Positions 7,210 through 15,429 of a stretch of DNA of 20,323 nt are shown here, piece by piece. The DNA comes from JBDHRG01 sp039807445 (GTDB lineage: Bacteria > Pseudomonadota > Gammaproteobacteria > Competibacterales > Competibacteraceae): positions 1-20,323 of the forward strand of contig JBDHRG010000055.1 of assembly GCA_039807445.1 (NCBI GenBank), given 5' to 3'. Numbering within the stretch: the first letter of the stretch is position 1; the number at the start of each line of letters is the position of its first letter. Under the pieces are notes generated by a model. The model did not search any database, was not told where the DNA came from, and was given only the letters and a program-made list of their open reading frames with translations. Made by a program: the position numbers and the translations under genes.

Positions 7210-8120
7210 TGAGATCCGCGACGATGGCAACGCAGTTGAACCAAACGCAGCCGCCCGTGGCGGGCGGGGCCGAGATCGAAGGCCGCAGCCTGTGGCAGGA
7301 CGCCCGCCGGCGGCTGCTGCGCAACCGCGCGGCGGTGGCGAGCATGATCATCCTGGCGCTGATGGCGCTGGTGTCGATCGCCGGCCCCTGGCTCAGCCCG
7401 CACGCGATCGACGACGTGTTCTGGGATCACATCGCCGAAGCGCCGAGCGCGCAGTTCTGGTTCGGCACCGACGCCAACGGCCGCGACCTGCTGGTGCGCA
7501 CGCTGTTCGGCGGGCGCATCTCGCTGATGGTCGGCATCACCGCGACGCTGGTGGCGCTGGTGATCGGCGTCGCCTACGGCACGGTGTCGGGCTACTTCGG
7601 CGGGCGCGTCGACAACCTGATGATGCGCGCCGTCGACGTGCTGTACTCGATCCCGTTCATGTTCTTCGTGATCCTGCTGATGGTGTTCTTCGGCCGCAAC
7701 ATCATCCTGATCTTCGCCGCGATCGGTGCGGTCGAGTGGCTGGACATGGCGCGCATCGTGCGCGGGCAGACGCTGTCGGTGAAGCGGCGCGAGTACATCG
7801 AGGCGGCGCACGCGATCGGGGTGTCGAACCGCCGCATCATGTTCCGCCACATCGTGCCCAACATCATCGGCCCGGTCGTCGTGTACATGACGCTGCTGGT
7901 GCCGAAGGTGATCCTGCTCGAGAGCTTCCTGTCCTTCCTCGGCCTCGGCGTTCAGGAGCCGTGGACCAGCTGGGGCGTGCTGATCAGCGAAGGCGCGCAG
8001 CAGATGGAAACCGCGCCCTGGCTGCTGCTGTTCCCCGGGCTGCTGCTCGCCGTCACGCTCTTGTGCCTGAACTTCATCGGCGACGGCATCCGCGATGCGC
8101 TCGACCCCAAGGACCGCTGA
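7209..8120 (+). CDS. oppC: Oligopeptide ABC transporter permease OppC
   Basis: 303 residues. It has an N-terminal OppC-type segment (S-L-W-Q-D-A-R-R-R-L-L-R-N-R-A-A), a first helix around residues 45-62, the F-G-T-D-x-N-G-R-D-L motif typical of OppC/DppC, further helices, and an EAA loop with R-R-E-Y-I-E-A-A-H-A-I-G-V-S. It pairs with OppB in the inner membrane. The ATG at 7209 overlaps the oppB stop (TGATG) and suits translational coupling. A second in-frame ATG at 7224 is equally plausible and would shorten the protein by five residues; neither has a strong ribosome site. Confidence 0.93.
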   Translation: MRSATMATQLNQTQPPVAGGAEIEGRSLWQDARRRLLRNRAAVASMIILALMALVSIAGPWLSPHAIDDVFWDHIAEAPSAQFWFGTDANGRDLLVRTLFGGRISLMVGITATLVALVIGVAYGTVSGYFGGRVDNLMMRAVDVLYSIPFMFFVILLMVFFGRNIILIFAAIGAVEWLDMARIVRGQTLSVKRREYIEAAHAIGVSNRRIMFRHIVPNIIGPVVVYMTLLVPKVILLESFLSFLGLGVQEPWTSWGVLISEGAQQMETAPWLLLFPGLLLAVTLLCLNFIGDGIRDALDPKDR

Positions 8121-8121
8121 C

Positions 8122-9120
8122 ATGACGCATTCCACCGACACGAGCGTGCGCCAGCCGGTGCTGTCGGTACGCAATCTGGAGATCCGCTTCGCCACCCCCG
8201 ACGGCGAGGTGCGCGCCGCCAACGGCATCGACCTCGACATCCACGCCGGCGAGACGCTGGGCGTGGTCGGCGAATCGGGCTCGGGCAAGAGCCAGCTGTT
8301 CCTCGCCGTGATGGGGCTGCTCGCCAGCAACGGCCGCGTCAGCGGCAGCGCGAAGCTGGCCGGCGAAGAGCTGGTCGGGCTGTCGGCCAGGCAGCTCGAC
8401 CGCGTGCGCGGCGGGCAGATGGCGATGATCTTCCAGGACCCGATGACCTGCCTGAACCCCTACCTCAAGGTCGGCACGCAGATGACCGAGGTGCTGCGCC
8501 AGCACAAGGGCATGGACCGCGCCGGCGCGCGCCGCCGCGCGATCGAGATGCTCGACCTGGTGCGCATCCCCGAGGCGGCCCGGCGGCTCGACATGTACCC
8601 GCACGAGTTCTCGGGCGGCATGCGCCAGCGGGTGATGATCGCGATGGCGCTGCTGTGCGACCCGCTGCTGTTGATCGCCGACGAGCCGACCACGGCGCTC
8701 GATGTCACCGTGCAGGCGCAGATCCTGAAGATCCTGGCCGACATCAAGCGCGAGCTCGGCACCGCGATCGCGCTGATCACGCACGACCTCGGCGTGGTCG
8801 CCGGGCTGTGCGACCGCGTCGCGGTGATGTACGCCGGGCGGCTGATCGAAACCGGCCCGGTCGACGCGATCTTCAAATCCCCCGGCCACCCCTACGCGCG
8901 CGGCCTGCTCGCCTCGACCCCGCGGCTCGACGAGAAGGTGCACGACGCCGAGCTGCCGACCATCGCCGGTCAGCCGCCGAACCTGCAGCGCCTGCCGCCG
9001 GGGTGCGCGTTCGCGCCGCGCTGCCCGCACGCCTGGGAGCGCTGCACCGACGAGCTGCCGCTGCGCCGCGCCATCGGCGCCGGGCGCGAGATGGCCTGCC
9101 ACCTGGAGCTCAAGCAATGA
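8122..9120 (+). CDS. oppD: Oligopeptide ABC transporter ATP-binding protein OppD
   Basis: 332 residues. Walker A G-E-S-G-S-G-K-S at residues 50-57, the Q-loop in F-Q-D-P-M, the ABC signature F-S-G-G-M-R-Q-R, Walker B L-L-L-I-A-D-E-P with D-loop T-A-L-D, and switch histidine in I-T-H-D-L are all present, so the ATPase looks active. The C-terminal oligopeptide-transporter domain contains four cysteines (C295, C301, C308, C326) in a C-x5-C-x6-C-x17-C arrangement; in Mycobacterium tuberculosis OppD an equivalent region binds a 4Fe-4S cluster. The ATG at 8122 lies one base after the oppC stop, with AAGGAC 7 bases before it. It couples ATP hydrolysis to peptide import together with OppF. Confidence 0.95.
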   Translation: MTHSTDTSVRQPVLSVRNLEIRFATPDGEVRAANGIDLDIHAGETLGVVGESGSGKSQLFLAVMGLLASNGRVSGSAKLAGEELVGLSARQLDRVRGGQMAMIFQDPMTCLNPYLKVGTQMTEVLRQHKGMDRAGARRRAIEMLDLVRIPEAARRLDMYPHEFSGGMRQRVMIAMALLCDPLLLIADEPTTALDVTVQAQILKILADIKRELGTAIALITHDLGVVAGLCDRVAVMYAGRLIETGPVDAIFKSPGHPYARGLLASTPRLDEKVHDAELPTIAGQPPNLQRLPPGCAFAPRCPHAWERCTDELPLRRAIGAGREMACHLELKQ

Positions 9121-10127
9121 GTTCGAAGCCCGTGATCCTCGAGGTCGAGGACGTCAAGGTCCACTTCCGCGTGCCCGGCAAGGGTGGGCTGTTCCCGAAG
9201 CCGCGTGTGCTGCGCGCCGTCGATGGCGTCAGCTTCCAGGTGCGCGCCGGCGAGACGCTGGGCGTGGTCGGCGAATCCGGCTGCGGCAAGTCGACGCTCG
9301 GGCGCGCGATCCTGCGGCTGTTGCCGCTCGCCGGCGGGCGCGTCAGTTGGCTGGGACAGGACTTGGCGGCGCTCGACCCGGCGGCGCTGCGCGCGGTGCG
9401 CAAGGATCTGCAAGTGATCTTCCAGGACCCGCTCGCCTCGCTCGACCCGCGCATGCCGGTCGGCGAAATCATCGCCGAGCCGCTGCGCACCCACTGCCCC
9501 GAGCTGCCGGACGACGAGATCAGGTCCCGCGTCAAGGCGATGATGGCGAAGATGGGGCTGATGCCCGAACACATCAACCGCTACCCGCACGAGTTCTCCG
9601 GCGGCCAGTGCCAGCGCATCGGCATCGCCCGGGCGATGATCGCCGAGCCCAGGCTGATCGTCTGCGACGAGGCGGTCAGCGCGCTCGACGTGTCGGTGCA
9701 GGCGCAGATCGTCAACCTCCTGATGTCGATCCAGCGCGAGTTCGGCGTCGGGCTGATCTTCATCTCGCACAATCTGGCGGTGGTGCGCCACATCAGCCAC
9801 CGCATCCTGGTGCTGTACCTGGGTCGGGTGATGGAAGTCGCCGACCGCGACGTGCTGTACCGCCATCCGCGCCACCCGTACACGCAGGCGCTGATCTCGG
9901 CGGTGCCGATCCCCGACCCCGAGGTCGAGCGCGACAAGCCGCACCTGCTGCTGAGCGGCGACCTGCCCTCGCCGCTGGACCCGCACCCGGGCTGTCCGTT
10001 CAGCAGCCGCTGCCCGCACGCGATCGAGCGCTGTCGCAGCGAAGTGCCGGCGCTGGAGACCGTCGCCGAGGGGCACCGGATCGCCTGCCACCGCTGGCGC
10101 GAAGTGCCGGAGCCGGTGTTCGCCTGA
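9117..10127 (+). CDS. oppF: Oligopeptide ABC transporter ATP-binding protein OppF
   Basis: 336 residues. Walker A G-E-S-G-C-G-K-S at residues 52-59, Q-loop F-Q-D-P, signature F-S-G-G-Q-C-Q-R, Walker B L-I-V-C-D-E-A with S-A-L-D, and switch histidine in I-S-H-N-L. The insertion F-P-K-P-R before V-L-R-A-V-D-G-V is usual in OppF as opposed to OppD. The C-terminal domain again has four cysteines (C293, C299, C306, C324) with the same spacing as in OppD. The ATG overlaps the oppD stop by four bases (ATGA). Last gene of the opp operon; inverted repeats start 3 bp after its stop. Confidence 0.95.
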   Translation: MSSKPVILEVEDVKVHFRVPGKGGLFPKPRVLRAVDGVSFQVRAGETLGVVGESGCGKSTLGRAILRLLPLAGGRVSWLGQDLAALDPAALRAVRKDLQVIFQDPLASLDPRMPVGEIIAEPLRTHCPELPDDEIRSRVKAMMAKMGLMPEHINRYPHEFSGGQCQRIGIARAMIAEPRLIVCDEAVSALDVSVQAQIVNLLMSIQREFGVGLIFISHNLAVVRHISHRILVLYLGRVMEVADRDVLYRHPRHPYTQALISAVPIPDPEVERDKPHLLLSGDLPSPLDPHPGCPFSSRCPHAIERCRSEVPALETVAEGHRIACHRWREVPEPVFA

Positions 10128-10130
10128 CGG

Positions 10131-10230
10131 AATCCCCCAAGCCTCTTTGAAACCAACCCCCCTTTGAAAAAGGGGGGGCAGGGGGATTTGAATTCTCCGA
10201 ACATTCCCCTTTCAGGGGAATAATGGTTTC
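10131..10230. repeat. Nested inverted repeats between oppF and the aminopeptidase gene
   Basis: Several perfect inverted repeats are stacked here. CCCCCCTTT (10157-10165) pairs with AAAGGGGGG (10169-10177) over a 3-nt loop. Outside it, AATCCCCC (10131-10138) pairs with GGGGGATT (10181-10188). A second hairpin, ATTCCCCT (10203-10210) with AGGGGAAT (10214-10221), also has a 3-nt loop. GAAACCA (10149-10155) pairs with TGGTTTC (10224-10230) across both. The sequence is far less GC-biased in its loops than the genes around it and looks like an interspersed extragenic palindrome of the CCCCCTTTGAAAAAGGGGG type. It may also end opp transcription, though no T-run follows directly. Confidence 0.6.
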
Positions 10231-10251
10231 AGCCGACCAAGGAATCGACCG

Positions 10252-11640
10252 ATGAGCGTCAAATTGCTGAGCGAAACCCCCGCCGGGGCGATCGCGATCC
10301 ACCCGATCAGCGCCACCGAATGGGAGGGCTGGGCTGCCGGCCAGTCCGAAGCGGTGGCCAACTGGGCCAGGCGCAACCGCTTCGCCGCCGAGCCCGGCAG
10401 CCAGCTGCTGCTGCCGGCCGCCGACGGCGGGCTGGCCGCGGTGCTGGTCGGCGTCGACGCCGCGCCCGATCTGTGGGCGCTGGCCGGCTTGCCGGCGACG
10501 CTGCCCGACGGCGACTACCGCCTGGCGCGCGACTACCCGGCCGCGGTCGCGACGCGGCTCGCCACCGGCTGGCTGCTCGGCGGCTACCGCTACACGCGCT
10601 ACAAGGCGCCGAAGTCCGAGCCGGCGGCTGCGCTCGCCGTGCCCGGCGCCGAGCTCGCCGAGGCGCGCGAAGTCGCCGCTGCGGTCGCGCTGGCGCGCGA
10701 CCTGATCAACACTCCGGCCGAGCACATGGGTCCGGCCGAGCTCGCCGCCGCCGCCGAAGCGCTCGCCGCCGAGTTCGGTGCCGAGTGTCGCGTGCTGGTC
10801 GGCGACGAGCTGCTCGCCGCCAACTACCCGGCGGTCCACGCCGTCGGGCGCGCCGCCGCGCGCGCGCCGCGGCTGATCGATCTGCGCTGGGGCGCGGCCA
10901 CGGCGCCGAAGCTGACGCTGGTCGGCAAGGGCGTGTGCTTCGACAGCGGCGGCCTCGACTTGAAGCCCGCCGCCGGCATGCGGCTGATGAAGACCGACAT
11001 GGGCGGTGCTGCCACCGTACTCGCGCTGGCGCGGCTGGTGATGGCGCGCCAACTGCCGGTGCGGCTGCGTGTGCTGGTGCCCGCGGTCGAGAACGCCGTC
11101 GCCGGCAACGCCAACCGCCCCGGCGACGTGCTCGCCACGCGCAAGGGGCTCACGGTCGAGATCGGCAACACCGATGCCGAGGGCCGCCTGATCCTGTGCG
11201 ACGCCTTGGCCGAAGCCGACGCCGAGCGCCCCGAACTCCTGATCGACTGCGCGACGCTGACCGGCGCGGCACGCGTCGCGCTCGGCCCCGATCTGCCGGC
11301 GCTGTTCAGCCCCGACGACGCGCTCGCCGAAAACCTGCTGCGCCACGGCGTCGCCGAAGCCGATCCGCTGTGGCGGCTGCCGCTGTGGGCCGGCTATGCC
11401 AAGTGGCTCGACAGCCCGATCGCCGATCTCAACAACGTCGCCGAGAGCAGCGGCGCCGGTGTCGGCGGCGCCATCGTCGGCGCGCTGTACCTGCAGCGCT
11501 TCGTCACCGCGACGCCGGCCTGGGCGCACATCGATATGGGGGTCTGGAGCGACGCCGACCGCCCCGGCCGCCCCAAGGGCGCGCACGCGATGGCGCTGCG
11601 CGCGCTGGACGCGCTGCTGGTCGAGCGCTTCGGCGGCTGA
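10252..11640 (+). CDS. M17 leucyl aminopeptidase family protein
   Basis: 462 residues with a complete M17 catalytic domain from about residue 145. The catalytic and metal residues are K226, D231, K238, D249, D308, E310 and R312. The spacing between these seven is the same as in E. coli PepA. The family signature N-T-D-A-E-G-R-L is at residues 306-313, so a two-metal cytosolic aminopeptidase with octapeptide signature intact is expected. The N-terminal domain (1-130) is shorter than and divergent from PepA, as in the PepB-like subgroup, so I do not give a symbol. ATG at 10252 with AAGGA 8 bases upstream. It lies downstream of oppABCDF on the same strand, which fits hydrolysis of imported peptides, but the repeats in the 124-bp gap may separate transcription. 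It converges on pxpA with a 9-bp gap. Confidence 0.9.
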   Translation: MSVKLLSETPAGAIAIHPISATEWEGWAAGQSEAVANWARRNRFAAEPGSQLLLPAADGGLAAVLVGVDAAPDLWALAGLPATLPDGDYRLARDYPAAVATRLATGWLLGGYRYTRYKAPKSEPAAALAVPGAELAEAREVAAAVALARDLINTPAEHMGPAELAAAAEALAAEFGAECRVLVGDELLAANYPAVHAVGRAAARAPRLIDLRWGAATAPKLTLVGKGVCFDSGGLDLKPAAGMRLMKTDMGGAATVLALARLVMARQLPVRLRVLVPAVENAVAGNANRPGDVLATRKGLTVEIGNTDAEGRLILCDALAEADAERPELLIDCATLTGAARVALGPDLPALFSPDDALAENLLRHGVAEADPLWRLPLWAGYAKWLDSPIADLNNVAESSGAGVGGAIVGALYLQRFVTATPAWAHIDMGVWSDADRPGRPKGAHAMALRALDALLVERFGG

Positions 11641-11649
11641 GCGCAGCTC

Positions 11650-12405
11650 TCACGGCGCGGCGACGCCGATGCCGGCCCCGGCGAGCCGCGCGCGGATCGT
11701 GCGGACGAACTCGAGCGCGTGCGGGCTGTCGCCGTGGATGCACAGCGTGTCGGCGCGGATCGCGACATCGGCTCCGTCGAGCGCGCGCACGCGGCCTTCG
11801 GCGACCATGCGCTCGACCTGGGCGAGCGCCTGCGCGGCATCCTCGATCATCGCGCCGGCGTGCGTGCGCGGGGTCAGGCTGCCGTCGGCCTGGTAGCTGC
11901 GGTCGGCGAACACCTCGTTCGCGACCGCGAGCCCGGCCGCTTCGCCGGCGCGGACCAGCTCGCTGCCGGCCAGCCCGTACAGCACCAGCCCGGGGCCGGT
12001 GTCGCGCACCGCGCGCGCGATCGCCGCTGCCAGCGCGGCATCGCGCGCCGCCTGGTTGTACAGCGCACCGTGCGGCTTGACGTGGTGCAGCCGCCCGCCG
12101 GCGGCGCGGACGAAGGCGTCGAGCGCGCCGATCTGGTAGACGGTGATGTCGTAGACTTCGCCGGCGGAGAGCGCCATCGCGCGGCGGCCGAAGCCCTGCA
12201 GGTCGGGGTAGCCGGTATGCGCGCCGACCGCGACCCCGCGCGCGAGCGCGGCGGCGACGGTACGGTGCATCGTCTCGGGGTCGCCGGCGTGGAAGCCGCA
12301 GGCGATGTTGGCCGACGACACGTGCTCGAGGATGGCGTCGTCGTCGCCCAGGGTCCAGGCGCCGAAGCTCTCGCCCATGTCGCAGTTCAAGTCCAGGGTC
12401 TTCAT
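11650..12405 (-). CDS. pxpA: 5-oxoprolinase subunit A (LamB/YcsF family)
   Basis: 251 residues, the normal PxpA length. Clear family motifs are D-L-N-C-D-M-G-E-S-F-G at the N-terminus, S-A-N-I-A-C-G-F-H-A-G-D, A-H-T-G-Y-P-D, H-V-K-P-H-G-A-L-Y-N, F-A-D-R-x-Y and L-C-I-H-G-D. PxpABC together open 5-oxoproline (pyroglutamate) to glutamate at the cost of ATP in the cytosol. It is the last gene of the dctPQM-pxpBCA operon. An AGAGGTGAG site stands just before the ATG, and the pxpC stop is 4 bases upstream. Confidence 0.95.
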   Translation of the reverse strand: MKTLDLNCDMGESFGAWTLGDDDAILEHVSSANIACGFHAGDPETMHRTVAAALARGVAVGAHTGYPDLQGFGRRAMALSAGEVYDITVYQIGALDAFVRAAGGRLHHVKPHGALYNQAARDAALAAAIARAVRDTGPGLVLYGLAGSELVRAGEAAGLAVANEVFADRSYQADGSLTPRTHAGAMIEDAAQALAQVERMVAEGRVRALDGADVAIRADTLCIHGDSPHALEFVRTIRARLAGAGIGVAAP

Positions 12406-12409
12406 CGGC

Positions 12410-13417
12410 TCACCTCTTGGCCTCGATCGCGCGCGCGATCGCGCGCAGCTCGGCTTCGCGCGCCAGCAGCAGCGCCTGGCTCTCGGCCAGCGTGATCGGC
12501 GCGAAGCGCAGCCGCTGCCCCGGCAGCAGCTGCGCCAGCCGCGGCAGGTCGACCGTCGACACGACGGCGATCCTGGGATAGCCGCCGGTGGTCTGGCGGT
12601 CGGCCATCAGCACGATGGCCCGGCCGTCGGGCGGCAGCTGCACCAGGCCGACGTCGGTGGCATCCGAGAGCATCTCGAGCGGCGTCGAAAGCCGCAGCCG
12701 CGGGCCGTCGAGGCGATAGCCCATGCGGTCGGAATCGGTACCGACGCGGAACTCGTCGTACGCGAAGCGCCGGCGCGACTCGGCATCCAGCCGCTGCCAC
12801 TGCGGCCCGGGGACGGCGCGGATCGGCACGGTTGCGTCGAAGGGCCATGCCAGCTTGCGGGCCACCGACCACGGCGGTTGCACGAAGGCGCCATCGCCGG
12901 CCTCGAAGCGGGTCCACAGGTCCGCATAGCGGCGCAGGTCGGCGTCGGGGCCAGCCGCGAGCCGGTCGCCGGCGACGAGTGCGCGGCCCTGGAATCCGCC
13001 GAAGCCGCCGCGCAGATAGGTGCTGCGGCTGCCCATCAGCGGCGTCACGGCGAAGCCGCCGGCGACCGCGAGGTAGGCGCGCGCGCCGAGCGTGACGCGG
13101 CCGAGTTCGAGCCGGGCGCCGGCGCGCACCAGCAGCGGCCGCCAGCCGCCGATCGCCCGCCCGTCGATGCGCGCATCGAGCTCGCCGCCGGTGAGCGCGA
13201 TCAGCGCATCGGCGTCGAATTCGAGGTTCGGCCCGACGAGCGTGATCTCGAGCGTCGCCGCGGACTCGTCGTTGCCGACCAGGCGGTTGGCGATGCGGTG
13301 CGACCAGGTGTCCATCGCGCCGTTGACCAGAACGCCGAAGCGCTGGTGGCCGTAGCGGCCGAGGTCTTGCAGCGTGGTCGACAGGCCGGGCTTCAGCACC
13401 GAGATCAGCGCCGTCAT
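12410..13417 (-). CDS. pxpC: 5-oxoprolinase subunit C (KipA/biotin-dependent carboxyltransferase-like)
   Basis: 335 residues. The N-terminus V-L-K-P-G-L-S-T-T-L-Q-D-L-G-R-Y-G-H and N-G-A-M-D, then A-N-R-L-V-G-N-D-E and A-x-L-E-I-T-L-x-G-P, are the PxpC/KipA hallmarks. Later P-x-P-Q, S-D-R-M-G-Y-R-L-D-G-P, and D-R-Q-T-T-G-G-Y-P-R-I-A are also conserved. It acts with PxpB and PxpA in ATP-dependent 5-oxoproline hydrolysis. Its ATG overlaps the pxpB stop by four bases (ATGA), so translation is probably coupled. Confidence 0.94.
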   Translation of the reverse strand: MTALISVLKPGLSTTLQDLGRYGHQRFGVLVNGAMDTWSHRIANRLVGNDESAATLEITLVGPNLEFDADALIALTGGELDARIDGRAIGGWRPLLVRAGARLELGRVTLGARAYLAVAGGFAVTPLMGSRSTYLRGGFGGFQGRALVAGDRLAAGPDADLRRYADLWTRFEAGDGAFVQPPWSVARKLAWPFDATVPIRAVPGPQWQRLDAESRRRFAYDEFRVGTDSDRMGYRLDGPRLRLSTPLEMLSDATDVGLVQLPPDGRAIVLMADRQTTGGYPRIAVVSTVDLPRLAQLLPGQRLRFAPITLAESQALLLAREAELRAIARAIEAKR

Positions 13418-14115
13418 GCTGCGCTCCAGGCCGCGTACTGCGCCGGAGTGATCGGCACGAAGCGTACCTCGTCGCCGGCGGCGAGCAGGCACGGCGGTTC
13501 GGCCCCGGGCAGGAACAGCCGCCGCGGCGTGCGGCCGATCAGGTTCCAGCCGCCCGGGGTCTCGAGCGGGTAGACGCCGGTCTGCTCGCCGCCGATCGCG
13601 ACCGACCCCGCCGGGCAGCGGCGGCGCGGCGTGGCGCGGCGCGGCGCGGCGAGGCGCGGGTCGAGTCCGCCGAGGTAGGGGTAGCCGGGCGCGAAGCCGA
13701 GCAGGTAGACGCGGTAGCGCGGCGCGGCGTGGCGTGCGACGACCTCTTCGGCGGCCAGGCCGGCATGGCGAGCCACCTCGTCGAGGTCGGGGCCGTACTC
13801 GCCGCCGTAGCACACCGGAATCTCGACAGTGTGCGCCGGCGGCGGCGTCCAGGCCTCGAGCCGCGCGAGCCGCGCCCTCAGGTGCCCGCACAGCGTGTCG
13901 TAAGGCGCCCGCCCGGCATCGGCGAAGGCCGACGGCGCGTAGACCAGCGTCAGCGTCGCATACGCCGGGATCAGGTCGACCACGCCGGGCAGCGGCTCGG
14001 CGTCGAGCAGCGCGGCCAGCGCGTGGACGCGGGCGTTGACCGCCGCGTCGATCCCTTGACCGAACTCGACCACCAGCGCGCGGTCGCCGAGCGGGTAGAG
14101 GCGGGGGGGCGGCAT
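13414..14115 (-). CDS. pxpB: 5-oxoprolinase subunit B (KipI family)
   Basis: 233 residues, normal for PxpB. The N-terminal L-G-D-R-A-L-V-V-E-F-G, the I-P-V-C-Y-G-G-E-Y-G-P-D-L stretch, and L-G-F-A-P-G-Y-P-Y-L-G-G-L-D followed by A-I-G-G-E-Q-T-G-V-Y-P and P-G-G-W-N-L-I-G-R-T-P define the KipI/PxpB cyclophilin-like fold. The region around residues 155-170 is unusually Arg/Pro-rich, probably from GC drift rather than function. ATG at 14115, 5 bp after the dctM stop, so it belongs to the same transcript as the TRAP transporter. Confidence 0.94.
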   Translation of the reverse strand: MPPPRLYPLGDRALVVEFGQGIDAAVNARVHALAALLDAEPLPGVVDLIPAYATLTLVYAPSAFADAGRAPYDTLCGHLRARLARLEAWTPPPAHTVEIPVCYGGEYGPDLDEVARHAGLAAEEVVARHAAPRYRVYLLGFAPGYPYLGGLDPRLAAPRRATPRRRCPAGSVAIGGEQTGVYPLETPGGWNLIGRTPRRLFLPGAEPPCLLAAGDEVRFVPITPAQYAAWSAA

Positions 14116-14120
14116 CGGCG

Positions 14121-15425
14121 CTAGCCGCTGAAGCCCATCTGCGAGGGCAGCCAGGTGATCAGCCCGGGGAAGGCGTACAGCACCACCACCAGCGCCGCCA
14201 TCAGGCAGAAGAACGGCAGCGCGGCGTGGGCGATCCACAGCATGTCTCGGCCGGTCATGCCCTGCAGCACGAACAGGTTGAAGCCGACCGGCGGCGTCAC
14301 CTGCGCCATCTCGACCACGATCACCAGGTAGATGCCGAACCAGATCGGGTCGATCCCGGCCGCCAGGATCGTCGGCATCACGAACGACACCGTCAGCACC
14401 ACCATCGAGATCCCGTCGAGGAAGCAGCCGAGCACGATGTAGAACGCCGTCAACGCCAGGATCAGCTGCCAGGTGCTCAGTCCCAGGCCGGCGATCCACT
14501 GCGCCAGGTGCCGCGGCAAGCCGATGTAGCCCATCGCCATGGTCAGGAAGGCCGAGCCGGCGAGGATCAGCGCGATCATGCAGTACAGCCGCGTCGCGCC
14601 GAGCAGGCTGTCGCGGAAATTGCGCCAGCTCAGTGTGCGCTGCGCCGCGGCCACGCCCAGCGCGCCGACCACGCCGAGCGCGGCGGCTTCGGTCGCGGTG
14701 GCGATGCCGAAATAGATCGAGCACAGCACCAGGACGATCAGCGTCACCACCGGCAGCAGGTGGCGCGAGGCGCGCAGCCTTTCGCCCAGGCTCGGCGCGG
14801 CTTCGTGCGGCGGTAGCGCGTCGCGGTTGCGCAGCGACCACAGCGCGACGTAGCCGCTGAACAGCAGGGCGAGCAGCAGCCCCGGCACCACACCGGCGAT
14901 GAACAGCCGCGCGATCGAGGCGTCGGCGGTGACGCCGTAGACGATCATGATGATCGACGGCGGGATCAGCAGTCCGAGCGTGCCGGCGCCGGCGAGCGAG
15001 CCGATCGTGATCTTGTCCGGGTAGCCGCGGCGGGTGAGCTCGGGCAGCGTCATCTTGCCGATCGTGGCGCAGGTCGCCGCCGAAGAGCCCGACACCGCGG
15101 CGAAGATGGTGCAGCCGACGACGTTGGTGTGGATCAGCCCGCCCGGCAGCCGGCCGAGCCAGGGGGCGAGCCCCTTGAACATGTCTTCCGACAGTTTGGT
15201 GCGGAACAGGATCTCGCCCATCCACACGAACAGCGGCAGCGCGGTCAGCGTCCAGCCCGACAGCCCGCCCCAGATCGACACCGCCATCGCGTCGCCGACC
15301 GGGCGCGCGGTGAACAGCTCCATGCCGATCCACGCCACGCCCATCAGCGACAACCCGATCCAGACCCCCGAGCCGAGCAGCGCGAACATCAGCACGAGCA
15401 GCATGACTGCGGCGAATGCGTCCAT
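14121..15425 (-). CDS. dctM: TRAP transporter large permease (DctM family)
   Basis: 434 residues and about 12 hydrophobic segments, typical of the large TRAP membrane subunit that carries the sodium-driven transport path. Family motifs are L-P-L-F-V-W-M-G-E near residue 63, S-G-S-S-A-A-T-C-A-T-I-G with M-x-L-P-E-L, G-A-G-T-L-G-L-L-I-P-P-S-I, the A-T-E-A-A-A-L-G-V helix, G-C-F-L-D-G-I-S, and T-P-P-V-G-F-N-L-F-V-L-Q. It works with DctQ and the periplasmic DctP. The genes dctQ and dctM are separated by 4 bp and are almost certainly co-translated. The substrate is inferred to be 5-oxoproline from the linked pxp genes. Confidence 0.94.
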   Translation of the reverse strand: MDAFAAVMLLVLMFALLGSGVWIGLSLMGVAWIGMELFTARPVGDAMAVSIWGGLSGWTLTALPLFVWMGEILFRTKLSEDMFKGLAPWLGRLPGGLIHTNVVGCTIFAAVSGSSAATCATIGKMTLPELTRRGYPDKITIGSLAGAGTLGLLIPPSIIMIVYGVTADASIARLFIAGVVPGLLLALLFSGYVALWSLRNRDALPPHEAAPSLGERLRASRHLLPVVTLIVLVLCSIYFGIATATEAAALGVVGALGVAAAQRTLSWRNFRDSLLGATRLYCMIALILAGSAFLTMAMGYIGLPRHLAQWIAGLGLSTWQLILALTAFYIVLGCFLDGISMVVLTVSFVMPTILAAGIDPIWFGIYLVIVVEMAQVTPPVGFNLFVLQGMTGRDMLWIAHAALPFFCLMAALVVVLYAFPGLITWLPSQMGFSG

Positions 15426-15429
15426 GGTC

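Noticed and set aside
11719..13573. Plus-strand open frames opposite pxpA and pxpC
   Set aside because: Both lie antisense to genes with full family motifs and have no recognisable domain.
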